A stretch of 64,000 bases of DNA from contig NZ_JAAVUQ010000013.1 of assembly GCF_018449515.1 (NCBI RefSeq), forward strand, positions 62,001 to 126,000. The letters run 5' to 3'. The stretch's first letter is position 1; each line of letters opens with the position of its first letter. Shown piece by piece: positions 17,731 to 27,719 of the stretch. The stretch comes from Caballeronia sp. dw_19. Lineage in GTDB: Bacteria; Pseudomonadota; Gammaproteobacteria; Burkholderiales; Burkholderiaceae. The position numbers and the translations under genes were made by a program. The notes under the pieces were generated by a model, which ran no database searches, was not told where the DNA came from, and saw only the letters and a program-made list of their open reading frames with translations.

Positions 17731-18876
17731 CTAACGCCTGTGCGGCGCCACTATTCCAAACTTCGCTATCCGCCGATACAACGTCGCCCGCGATAAACCC
17801 AGCGCCTGCGCCGCCATGACGGGCCGCCACTTTGCATCGGTCATCGCAGCAAGTATGCGGGCGCGTTCCAGTGTTTCGCTTTCAGACAACGCGGGTTGCG
17901 TTACCGGTTTAGCGGCTTCGCGGGGTGTAGGCACCGGGCTTCTGGAAGCGCGTAGAACAGGCGGCCTCACACGCGCATGCAGCGGTGATCCCGAGCCCGC
18001 CAACCTGAACGAGATGAGATCGCGTCCGGGGCGTGCATCGAGCAGGCGTTCGGCGCGGATATCGAAGAGTTCGGAGACGTGGCGCGGCAACTGATCCAGC
18101 GCCGGCACACATTCCTTCGCGCGCCGGTTAGCGGCGATCGCGTAGCCGCGTACATCGAAGGCGATGAGTATTTCCGGCTGCGCCTCAACGTAATGCCGGC
18201 TGCGGTGCGCGAGCAACACCCAGCAATGCGTGGTCGCGTTAAGGAAGAAACCGTCCTCGATCAACAGCGCACTTTGCCGCACGATATGGTTGACCAGCCG
18301 CTGACTCTCGCGCTCTTCGGGCGAGCGCACCGCCGACGCATCCAGCACGCCGATCAACTCGCCTTGCACGCCGAAGATAGGCGATGCGCTACAGGTCAGC
18401 GTGGTGAACGCCGCGCGAAAATGGTCGGTCTTGTGGACGGTGATCGCCTCGGCGTCGAGCAACACCGACGCAACGCCGCATGTCCCCTCTTCACGCTCGG
18501 ACCAGCACGAACCGGGATACAGACCCGCGCGCTTGAATTCGTGGCGGCGATCACGATCCACCCGGTAGTCGATGGTCACGCCCGCTGCATCGGTCAGCAT
18601 CACGCAGTAGTCGGCTTCGCGCACCGTTTCATGCAGTCGCGAAAGACATTGGCCCGATGCCCGCAGCACGGTTTCTTCACGTTGTTGAATGTCGCGCAAT
18701 TCGGGAACGGTCAGGATGCGCGGACCAACAGTCGCCCCCGGATCGAGATGATATTGCTCCAGCGATCGCCGGTACGATGACGCCAGCCGCGACGCATCGG
18801 CACCCGGGCTGATCATGCGGCCTTCTATCACGTTGCGCACGCGATCGATGTGTCTGGTCTGCGAAACATACGGCAT
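17731..18876 (-). CDS. AcoR-like regulator lacking the sigma-54 AAA+ domain
   Basis: 381 residues. The N-terminal GAF-type sensor domain (about 60-200) has the AcoR-like pattern SREADY/VMLTDAAGVTIDY, WSEREEGTCGVASVL and FGVQGELIGVLDAS. The C-terminal Fis-type helix-turn-helix reads RPVMAAQALGLSRATLYRRI. Between them there is only a proline-rich linker; no Walker A, GAFTGA or Walker B is present, so the protein should not be able to activate sigma-54 polymerase itself. The open frame extends to 18912, but the ATG at 18874-18876 has GGAGG six bases upstream. It sits between a full AcoR-type activator and the monooxygenase. It may regulate the latter through sigma-70 or antagonise its paralogue (inference). 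Confidence 0.85.
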   Translation of the reverse strand: MPYVSQTRHIDRVRNVIEGRMISPGADASRLASSYRRSLEQYHLDPGATVGPRILTVPELRDIQQREETVLRASGQCLSRLHETVREADYCVMLTDAAGVTIDYRVDRDRRHEFKRAGLYPGSCWSEREEGTCGVASVLLDAEAITVHKTDHFRAAFTTLTCSASPIFGVQGELIGVLDASAVRSPEERESQRLVNHIVRQSALLIEDGFFLNATTHCWVLLAHRSRHYVEAQPEILIAFDVRGYAIAANRRAKECVPALDQLPRHVSELFDIRAERLLDARPGRDLISFRLAGSGSPLHARVRPPVLRASRSPVPTPREAAKPVTQPALSESETLERARILAAMTDAKWRPVMAAQALGLSRATLYRRIAKFGIVAPHRR

Positions 18877-19035
18877 GAAGAGCCTCCGGCGGATTCGGTG
18901 CGCTCGCGTCATTCACGACACGCTGCAACCCGAAAACTTAAACGCATGATGACGTTTTAGCATGCGTATTCGGGGAGATCACACCGCAGTGCACCATCGA
19001 GGTTGATGAGACATTTGTCTCAATCGACGGCGACG

Positions 19036-21012
<1,977 letters not shown>

Positions 21013-21114
21013 TGTCTCCTCCGCCAGCATTCGCGGAAGGAGTCGGTCGTCAGCTCCGCCCGTCGCGTGGTCGATCGAGACAATGTACCACTGCTACAGC
21101 GTTCAATCCCGCGT

Positions 21115-21507
21115 TTAACCCGTCACGCGCTCGACCGGATGATGCTCGAGCCAGGCAGATTCGGTGTCGTCGAAAAGGCGCGACCGTGTGAGAAAACGCA
21201 ACCCGCTGGGGCGTTCCAGCGAAAACATGCCGCCATTCCCCGGCACGCAATCGATGATCAACTGCGTGTGCTGCCAGTATTCGAATTGCGATTCGCTCAT
21301 GTAGAACGGCACGCCGGCTAGCTCGCCGAGCTTGACGTCCGACGAACCGACCATGAATTCGGCGACCGGGAAACACATGGGGGCACTGCCGTCGCAACAA
21401 CCGCCCGATTGATGGAACAACACCTGCCCGTGTTCGGCCTTCAGCTTATCGATCAATTCGATCGCCGCCGGCGTGGCGACCACGCGCGAAACTTCTTCTT
21501 CGGTCAT
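21115..21507 (-). CDS. DUF779 protein
   Basis: 130 residues with the DUF779 pattern: RVVATPAAIELIDKLKAEHG, then the Cys-containing QSGGCCDGSAPMCF, a central WQHTQLIIDCVPGNGGMFSLE and the end FLTRSRLFDDTE. DUF779 genes commonly sit directly after acetaldehyde/alcohol-type dehydrogenases, as here (76 bases downstream). The conserved cysteines suggest metal binding or redox chemistry, but the function is not established. The ATG at 21505-21507 is chosen because the family begins near RVVATPAA; the open frame extends further, to 21558. Confidence 0.85.
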   Translation of the reverse strand: MTEEEVSRVVATPAAIELIDKLKAEHGQVLFHQSGGCCDGSAPMCFPVAEFMVGSSDVKLGELAGVPFYMSESQFEYWQHTQLIIDCVPGNGGMFSLERPSGLRFLTRSRLFDDTESAWLEHHPVERVTG

Positions 21508-21583
21508 AAGGGTTTCCACTGAACACACACTATGGCGAGCCGCAGCGCGGCCCGCCATTCAGATCACGCAACAACCGCTTTGA

Positions 21584-23104
21584 TCAGAAGAAACCGAGCG
21601 GCTTTTCGCTATAACTCACCAACAGGTTTTTCGTCTGCTGATAGTGGTCGAGCATCATCTTGTGATTCTCCCGGCCAATACCCGATTGCTTGTAACCACC
21701 GAACGCCGCATGCGCCGGATAGGCGTGATAGCAGTTCGTCCACACACGTCCGGCCTGGATGTCGCGGCCGAAACGGTAGGCTCGCGTACCATCGCGCGTC
21801 CACACGCCCGCACCGAGGCCATAAAGCGTGTCATTGGCGATTTCCAGCGCCTGCGCTTCGTCCTTGAACGTCGTTACCGACACCACCGGCCCGAAGATTT
21901 CCTCCTGGAAGATGCGCATCTTGTTGTGACCGCGGAAGACGGTCGGCTTAACGTAGTAGCCGTTCTTCAACTCACCATCGAGCGCGTTGCGTTCTCCGCC
22001 GATCAGGCATTCCGCGCCTTCCTGCTTGCCGAGATCGATATACGACAGGATCTTTTCAAGCTGCTCCTGCGAGGCTTGCGCGCCGATCATCGTCTTCGAG
22101 TCGAGCGGATGTCCCTGGCTGATTGCCGCTACGCGCTTGAGCGCGCGTTCCATGAAGCGATCGTAGATCGACTCTTCAATCAGCACGCGCGACGGGCACG
22201 TGCAGACCTCGCCCTGATTCAGCGCAAACATGGCGAACCCTTCGAGCGCCTTGTCGAAATAGCTGTCGTCCGCGTTCATGACATCGGCGAAGAAAATGTT
22301 CGGGCTCTTTCCGCCGAGTTCGAGCGTCACCGGAATCAGGTTCTGGCTGGCGTACTGCATGATCAGGCGGCCAGTCGTGGTCTCGCCGGTGAACGCGATC
22401 TTGGCAATCCGCTTGTTCGATGCCAGCGGTTTGCCCGCCTCCAGCCCAAAGCCGTTGACCACGTTCAGCACGCCGGCCGGCAATAGATCCTCGATCAACT
22501 CGATCACCACCAGCAGCGAAGCGGGCGTTTGTTCGGCGGGCTTCAGCACGACGCAATTGCCGGCAGCCAGCGCGGGCGCCAGTTTCCATACCGCCATCAG
22601 GATCGGGAAATTCCACGGAATGATCTGTCCCACCACGCCTAGCGGCTCGTGGAAGTGGTATGCGACCGTGTCCTCATCGATTTGCGAAATCGAGCCTTCC
22701 TGGGCACGCACGCAACCGGCGAAATAGCGGAAATGGTCGATGGCCAACGGAATGTCGGCGGCCATTGTTTCGCGTAGCGGCTTGCCGTTGTCGATGGTTT
22801 CCGCCACCGCGATGCGCGTCAGGTTCGCTTCCATCCGGTCGGCGATTTTGTTCAGGATGTTCGCTCGCTCGGCGGGCGAGGTCTTGCCCCAGGCGGTCTT
22901 GGCTTTGTGCGCTGCATCGAGCGCGAGTTCGATATCGGCTTCGCGCGAGCGCGGGATGGATGTGAACGCTTCGCCCGTGATTGGCGAAATATTATCGAAA
23001 TACTCACCACCTACCGGCTTGACCCATTGACCACCGATGAAGTTGCCATACTGTTTTTTATACGGGAAGTCGGTGTTCAAAAATTGCATCTCGGCGTGAT
23101 TCAT
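21584..23104 (-). CDS. NAD-dependent aldehyde dehydrogenase (acetaldehyde type, AcoD/ExaC-like)
   Basis: 506 residues, the usual length of the acetaldehyde dehydrogenase group. Key residues are visible: catalytic C301 in LNQGEVCTC, general base E262 in LELGGKSPN, and the cofactor segment IIPWNFPILM near 161-170 with FTGETTTG near 238. The N-terminus MNHAEMQFLNTDFPYKKQYG is typical of AcoD/ExaC proteins, which oxidise acetaldehyde to acetate in acetoin or ethanol breakdown. An AGGAG site precedes the ATG at 23102-23104; an upstream extension to 23350 is not coding. It is probably the first gene of a unit with DUF779 and the AcoR-type activator, read from a sigma-54 promoter. Confidence 0.92.
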   Translation of the reverse strand: MNHAEMQFLNTDFPYKKQYGNFIGGQWVKPVGGEYFDNISPITGEAFTSIPRSREADIELALDAAHKAKTAWGKTSPAERANILNKIADRMEANLTRIAVAETIDNGKPLRETMAADIPLAIDHFRYFAGCVRAQEGSISQIDEDTVAYHFHEPLGVVGQIIPWNFPILMAVWKLAPALAAGNCVVLKPAEQTPASLLVVIELIEDLLPAGVLNVVNGFGLEAGKPLASNKRIAKIAFTGETTTGRLIMQYASQNLIPVTLELGGKSPNIFFADVMNADDSYFDKALEGFAMFALNQGEVCTCPSRVLIEESIYDRFMERALKRVAAISQGHPLDSKTMIGAQASQEQLEKILSYIDLGKQEGAECLIGGERNALDGELKNGYYVKPTVFRGHNKMRIFQEEIFGPVVSVTTFKDEAQALEIANDTLYGLGAGVWTRDGTRAYRFGRDIQAGRVWTNCYHAYPAHAAFGGYKQSGIGRENHKMMLDHYQQTKNLLVSYSEKPLGFF

Positions 23105-23175
23105 GTGCGTGCTCCTCGCATGTCGGTGAGAATGACCGCCGCGACCATGATTGCCGCGACCGGTGGGACCATGCT

Positions 23176-23191
23176 TGCGAGATGCGTGCCA
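23176..23191 (-). promoter_or_regulatory. candidate sigma-54 (-24/-12) promoter of the aldehyde dehydrogenase
   Basis: On the minus strand the site reads TGGCACGCATCTCGCA. It matches TGGCACG-N4-TTGCA with one mismatch (TCGCA), and exactly ten bases separate the GG and GC elements. Transcription would start about 60 bases before the dehydrogenase ATG. A sigma-54 activator gene lies in the same cluster, which makes the match meaningful. Confidence 0.6.
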
Positions 23192-23255
23192 ATGGCTGTC
23201 TTGCACGTGGGCACGGGCGGTGCGGGTTTTCCGCTTGTGCACGAGGATGACCGGG

Positions 23256-23303
23256 CGTTCCGTTTTGGAACACCTGCGTCGGGATTCGTGTTGAAACGGA
23301 ACA
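23256..23303. promoter_or_regulatory. candidate upstream activator sites (two TGTT..AAC palindromes)
   Basis: Two related imperfect palindromes lie about 65-130 bases upstream of the -24/-12 site, at enhancer distance. Site 1 (23256-23272, minus strand) reads TGTTCCAAAACGGAACG. Site 2 (23289-23303, plus strand) reads TGTTGAAACGGAACA. The shared TGTT...GGAAC core in inverted orientation is what a Fis-type dimer would bind. Assignment to the AcoR-type protein is inference. Confidence 0.45.
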
Positions 23304-23354
23304 GTGACGCGCAGCGGATTTGTTGTGCAAACTATGGACGGGCCGTTCATTACG

Positions 23355-23471
23355 AGTGGTCGGGGTCAGTGCTGGGGCGGTGGTTTCGGCGGTAGTGGTC
23401 GGGGTCAGTGCCGGGGTGGTGCTTTCAGCGGTAGTGGTCGGGGTCAATGCCGGGTTGGTGCTTTCGGCCGT
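23355..23471 (+). repeat. 39-bp tandem repeat, three copies
   Basis: Three consecutive 39-base units begin AGTGGTCGGGGTCA (23355-23393, 23394-23432, 23433-23471), differing at a few positions. The unit length is divisible by three, and the frame would read SGRGQCRGGAFSG, but no gene structure supports translation. The third unit is also the outer end of the 276-bp inverted arm. Confidence 0.85.
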
Positions 23472-23711
23472 GGTGGTCTGCGAGAGTCGGATTTTCTCTT
23501 TATCACTATTAGCCACTGTGCGTGGCGGCACGTCATTTCTTTGTCCAAAGCGACAAAGAAACGAAGCAAAGAAAGCGCTTTAACCGCTCTACCCTAAGTG
23601 TCCACAGCGTGCAGTTTCTATTCATAGGTGCCCCAAAAGCACGGTGCTCGCCAGAGCGAAGGATGTTTGAACCCCTCCTTCTCGCGAATCCTGACACGAA
23701 CACGCTTCGCC
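23436..23711 (+). repeat. left arm of a 276-bp inverted repeat
   Basis: This arm runs from GGTCGGGGTCAATGCCGGG to CACACGCTTCGCC-like sequence and returns almost unchanged, inverted, at 24037-24312. Identity is near perfect over the central ~200 bases and falls off at the inner end. No transposase, terminal repeats or target duplication is visible. I recognise its spurious translations as ones often annotated as hypothetical proteins in Paraburkholderia genomes, which suggests a dispersed non-coding repeat family. Confidence 0.88.
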
Positions 23712-24036
23712 CCCAACGCTCTCGGGCAAGCACCATTGCCAAGGAACCCGCACGGCCTTACGGGTATTTACGGCTGCGGTTTTTTGACAGGTTAGCTACC
23801 TGGTCCGTGCGACCGTATTCATAGGCCACAGCTTTATGCGTGTTTGTGTTTACTGCTTCAGTTTTTGTAAATTGGCTGTGCATTCTGTACAGCTATCTTC
23901 GTCGGTTACGGCCGCCCGCATCTTCGCGGCCTCGTTTCCTGGCGGGTTGGCGGCGTGGTTCGAGGCGCGTACACATTTGGAGGGAGGTCGTCCGCGGATA
24001 GCGCGGGGTGTCCCTTGGGCAGGTTCAATCACTGGT

Positions 24037-24312
24037 GGCGAAGCGTGTGGGTATCGGTGTTCGGAGAAGGAGGGGTTCACACATCCGGCGCTCTGGCGAG
24101 CACCGTGCTTTTGGGGCACCTATGAATAGAAACTGCACGCTGTGGACACTTAGGGTAGCGTGGTTGAAAGCGCTTTCTTTGCTTCGTTTCTTTGTCGCTT
24201 TGGACAAAGAAATGACGTGCCGCCACGCACAGTGGCTAATAGTGATAAAGAGAAAATCCGACTCTCGCAGACCACTAACGCCGAAAGCACCAACCCGGCA
24301 TTGACCCCGACC
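24037..24312 (-). repeat. right arm of the 276-bp inverted repeat
   Basis: The inverted partner of 23436-23711, with a 325-base spacer between the arms. The spacer holds no recognisable gene. Outside the right arm, one degenerate 39-bp-like unit continues to about 24350. The pair lies between the aldehyde dehydrogenase promoter region and the end of the LacI gene. Confidence 0.88.
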
Positions 24313-24416
24313 GCTAACCCAGAACCGACCATCCCCGGCATCAACCCTGCCCACTAACCCCCGCTCCCAAACACCATCAGCCCCTCCCCAGTGCGAACGA
24401 AAGCCAACTTCCAAAT

Positions 24417-25487
24417 TCACCCCGTCTGCCGCTCAACAATATGAAACCCAACATCGACCACGTTCGCTTCCTTCTCGCCTTTCAACCGCGCTAACAAACA
24501 GTGCGCCGCGCTCACGCCAATGTGCGTGCCGTCCACGCCCACGGTCGTCAACTGCGGACTCGTTTCCGACGCAAACTCCAGATCGCCGAAACCGCAGATG
24601 GCCAGTTGCGACGGCACCTCGATACCCCTGCGTTTTGCCTCGCCAAGCACGCCGATAGCAAGCAGATCCGAGCCGCAGAAAACCGCATCGAGCGCGGGCA
24701 CCCGCTCAAGAAGCTTCGGCAATGCGGCCTTGCCGATCAATACAGAACTGGGCGGCGCGACAATCACATCCGCTATATCGTGAATTCCCGCGCGCGCCAG
24801 CCGCTCGCGAAAACCGGTGATACGTGCGATCGCGCGATCATCATTGGCCGACACCAGGCCCGGATGCAAAACCCCTCGCGCGAGGAACCGCTCCGCAACC
24901 GCAACGCCCACCTGGTAATGCGAGAAACCGACAAGCATATCAATCGGCGTTTCCGTCATGTCCCACGTTTCCACAATCGGAATGCCAACATTGCGCAACC
25001 GTTCACGCAACGAATCCGTATGCGCCACGCCCGTCAACAACACCCCTTCAGGACGCCGGCTCAAAACGGCATCAAGCAGCGTTTCCTCACTAGAATCGCT
25101 GTAACCGCTCAACGCAAGCAGCACCTGATAACCGGCCTTCGACATGGTCTCGCTGAACACCTGAATGGTCTGGGAGAACAACGAGTGCGCGATGGTCGGG
25201 ACAATCGCCGCAATCAACCGCGACTTCGACGATGACAACCCGCCCGCCAGCCGGTTAGGCACGTAACCAAGCTTCTGCACAACCTGACGTACGCGCTCGA
25301 GCGTTTCCGGCGCGACTGATTCCGGATTGTTGAAAACACGCGAAACCGTAATGGGCGAGACGCCAGCGGCGGCCGCGACGTCGGTGATGCGCAGCCCTTT
25401 CGGACCGCCGCGCGACCGCTTGACGGGCACGGCCGGCGCTTCGTCCTGAGCATCGATGGAATAAGCTGTCGGCTTGTCGTCCGGCAT
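24417..25487 (-). CDS. LacI-family transcriptional regulator (GntR-like)
   Basis: 356 residues. The LacI helix-turn-helix begins near residue 32 (LRITDVAAAAGVSPITVSRV) with the hinge-helix region KLGYVPNRLAGGLSS; a sugar-binding effector domain follows (LIAAIVPTIAHSLFSQTIQ, VFCGSDLLAIGVLGEAKRRG). It resembles gluconate-type GntR repressors. The start at 25485-25487 (MPDDKPTAYS) is preferred because the upstream extension overlaps the MFS gene and looks random; the ribosome site is weak. It is the last gene of the dehydratase-RraA-MFS run. The two near-palindromes in front of the dehydratase have the LacI-family operator form, so autoregulated repression relieved by a sugar acid is likely. Confidence 0.88.
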   Translation of the reverse strand: MPDDKPTAYSIDAQDEAPAVPVKRSRGGPKGLRITDVAAAAGVSPITVSRVFNNPESVAPETLERVRQVVQKLGYVPNRLAGGLSSSKSRLIAAIVPTIAHSLFSQTIQVFSETMSKAGYQVLLALSGYSDSSEETLLDAVLSRRPEGVLLTGVAHTDSLRERLRNVGIPIVETWDMTETPIDMLVGFSHYQVGVAVAERFLARGVLHPGLVSANDDRAIARITGFRERLARAGIHDIADVIVAPPSSVLIGKAALPKLLERVPALDAVFCGSDLLAIGVLGEAKRRGIEVPSQLAICGFGDLEFASETSPQLTTVGVDGTHIGVSAAHCLLARLKGEKEANVVDVGFHIVERQTG

Positions 25488-25572
25488 GGTTCGCTTGGTT
25501 GCAGTAGGGCCTGACACCGGTATCGTAGTCAACGCCGATCGAGCCTTGTCATAAGAACGATACCGCTGAGCC

Positions 25573-26907
25573 CTACGCCGCTTCCGCCCTCCGCCCATTG
25601 GCCACCCCCTGCATACCGTCATGGCGATCGCGCCGAATCAAAACCAGCGTGACGACGCCGAACGTAAAGAGACACGCAGCGGGAATCAGCATGGGCGTCT
25701 TCGTGCTGCCGCTCACCTGCCGGACCCATGGCACCAGATTCTGCGCGATAAAACCGCCCACATTACCAAGCGAATTGATCGCCGCGATCCCGGCTGCCGC
25801 ACGCGCACCGGTCAGGAACTTCGACGGCAGCGTCCAGAAACACGGCAGGAGCAAATACATGCAGGGCGCGCCAAGACTCAACGCAATGAAACGCAACGTG
25901 TTGGTCGGCAGGAACACGCTACCGAGAAAGAACACCACGCCGAGTACCGACGCACAAAGCATCGCGATCATCGTGCGGTCGGCAGCGCGCAACTTCGACG
26001 GCAACCACGCGAGCACGATAGTCGCGAGCAGCCACGGCACGATATTGATCAGGCCGTTGACGGTATTGCTCACACCGAACCCCTTGACCAGTGTCGGCAA
26101 CCAGTAGCTCACACCATACACCGACATGGACAGCATCATGTAATACAGCGCCATGCCAATCACGCGTGGTTCCGTCAACACGCTCAGAAACCTTGTCTTG
26201 CCCGCTTCGGTTTGTGCCGCGAGGGCGCGTTCGTTATCGAGGGTATCGGCCAGCCATTTCTTTTCGGCATCCGAAATGAATTTCGCTTTGAGCGGAGACG
26301 CAGGCAAATACAACAGCACGACAGCGGTCAGAAGAAGAGAGGGTATGCCCGTGACAATGAACACAAGCTGCCAGCCTTGCAGACCAAGGAGTCCACCCTT
26401 GTCCAACAGCCAGCCGCAAATAGGCGCGCCCACCATGTTCCCCAGACTGCTGCCCACTGTGAAATACCCCAGCATCCGCACCCGATGCCGCGATGGAAAC
26501 CACAAGGTCAGGTAATAAATCACGCCAGGATAAAGCCCGGCTTCGGAAGCACCGAGCAGGAAACGCAGCACGTAGAACGTGGTGGCGTTTTTCGTGAATG
26601 CGAGGAGTACGGTGACAATGCCCCACGTCAGCATGATCCGCGCGATCCAGCGGGGCGCGCCGTACTTGTGCAGCAGCACGTTGCTCGGCACTTCGAAGAT
26701 CAGATAGCCGATGAAAAACAAGGACGCGCCAAGCCCATACGCCACTTCGCTCAAACCGAGAGTGCCCAGCATCTGCAGCTTGGCAAAACTGATATTCGAA
26801 CGGTCGATATACGCGATCAGATAGAGCAGGCCAAGCAGCGGCATCAGCCTGAATGCCAGCCGGTTGATCAATGGCATTTCATCTACCGCATGCGGAACAG
26901 TACTCAC
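25573..26907 (-). CDS. MFS transporter, anion:cation symporter (sugar acid/phthalate) type
   Basis: 444 residues with about twelve membrane helices. The first loop carries the ACS-family signature LIAYIDRSNISFAKLQM, followed by GYLIFEVPSNVLLHKYG and the GASEAGLYPGVIYYLTLWFP segment typical of hexuronate, galactonate and tartrate permeases. It imports organic anions with protons. The start is GTG (26905-26907) with an AGGAG site. It lies 60 bases after the RraA-like gene in the sugar-acid operon and is its likely uptake system. Confidence 0.9.
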   Translation of the reverse strand: MSTVPHAVDEMPLINRLAFRLMPLLGLLYLIAYIDRSNISFAKLQMLGTLGLSEVAYGLGASLFFIGYLIFEVPSNVLLHKYGAPRWIARIMLTWGIVTVLLAFTKNATTFYVLRFLLGASEAGLYPGVIYYLTLWFPSRHRVRMLGYFTVGSSLGNMVGAPICGWLLDKGGLLGLQGWQLVFIVTGIPSLLLTAVVLLYLPASPLKAKFISDAEKKWLADTLDNERALAAQTEAGKTRFLSVLTEPRVIGMALYYMMLSMSVYGVSYWLPTLVKGFGVSNTVNGLINIVPWLLATIVLAWLPSKLRAADRTMIAMLCASVLGVVFFLGSVFLPTNTLRFIALSLGAPCMYLLLPCFWTLPSKFLTGARAAAGIAAINSLGNVGGFIAQNLVPWVRQVSGSTKTPMLIPAACLFTFGVVTLVLIRRDRHDGMQGVANGRRAEAA

Positions 26908-26967
26908 CGTGTCTCCTGCGCTCGCTGCGTGCCGGCGAGCCGTTATAGGTCCGACGTCGATACGTTG

Positions 26968-27699
26968 TTATTTTTTTGCCCGCCATTGCGCGTAGGCCGC
27001 CAGCGTTTCCTCATTCGGCGGATAGGTCCCGCGCAGCGGCCTGCCTTCATCGATACGTTGCGAGATGAAGATTTCCAGTTGCTCCTGTTCGCTCGCATCG
27101 CGCGCCACGTCTTCCGCCATTTCGCGCGGCACGATCACGACACCGTCCACATCAGCGACAACAATATCGCCCGGATACACCGCCACGCCGCCGCACGCGA
27201 TCGGCACGTTCATATCCACCGCGTGATGTTTCGCCAGATTCAGCGGCGCGCTCGCACCCGCACACCACAGCGGCAAGCCCAGTTCCGAAATCGTGCCGCT
27301 ATCACGCACCGGTCCATCGGAAACCATGCCCGCCACGCCGCGCTTCGCCAGCCGCAGCGCGAGAATCGATCCCACCGATGCCACCGTGCGGTCCCCGCGA
27401 CAATCCTGAACCAGCACGCTGCCTGGCGGCGCACTCTCCACCGCCTTGCGCTGCGGATGGTCGGGGTCCTGGAACACACCCACGTGATCGAGGTCTTCAC
27501 GCGCCGGAATATTGCGCAGCGTGAATGCCGGTCCAACCAGGTTCGGTGCGCCCGGCGCAGGTTTGACGAGCGGCGCGACGCCTTGCAAAAATACGTTGCG
27601 CAAGCCGCGTTTGAACAACTGTGTGGTGAGCGTAGCCGTGCTGACGTGGCGCAACAGTTCCAGCGCGGCGGCGCTGACGGGGGTATCGGATGGGTTCAT
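26968..27699 (-). CDS. RraA-family protein, possible 2-oxo-acid aldolase
   Basis: 243 residues with the RraA / demethylmenaquinone-methyltransferase-like fold: LVGPAFTLRN near the N-terminus, GSVLVQDCRGDRTVASVGSI and the signature GVAGMVSDGPVRDSG with its Arg-Asp pair. It ends in CGGVAVYPGDIVVADVDGVV. Family members include RNase E inhibitors and metal-dependent aldolases that split 4-hydroxy-2-oxo acids to pyruvate. Next to a sugar-acid dehydratase the aldolase role fits better: the dehydratase makes a 2-oxo-3-deoxy acid that could be cleaved here. That is inference. The start at 27697-27699 lies 20 bases after the dehydratase stop. Confidence 0.85.
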   Translation of the reverse strand: MNPSDTPVSAAALELLRHVSTATLTTQLFKRGLRNVFLQGVAPLVKPAPGAPNLVGPAFTLRNIPAREDLDHVGVFQDPDHPQRKAVESAPPGSVLVQDCRGDRTVASVGSILALRLAKRGVAGMVSDGPVRDSGTISELGLPLWCAGASAPLNLAKHHAVDMNVPIACGGVAVYPGDIVVADVDGVVIVPREMAEDVARDASEQEQLEIFISQRIDEGRPLRGTYPPNEETLAAYAQWRAKK

Positions 27700-27719
27700 A
27701 AGGCGTGCTCTGAATAAGG

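Noticed and set aside
23355..23471. CRISPR array
   Set aside because: The 39-bp units are directly adjacent with no spacers and no cas genes are present; it is a simple tandem repeat.
23522..24420. Several 60-130 codon frames inside the inverted repeat
   Set aside because: They mirror each other because the DNA is an inverted repeat, and have no ribosome sites or protein-like features; they are often annotated elsewhere but look non-coding.
25621..27717. A 698-codon open frame on the plus strand
   Set aside because: It lies wholly antisense to the MFS and RraA-like genes, is full of Arg/His/Gln and has no family resemblance; it is a by-product of GC-rich codon use on the other strand.
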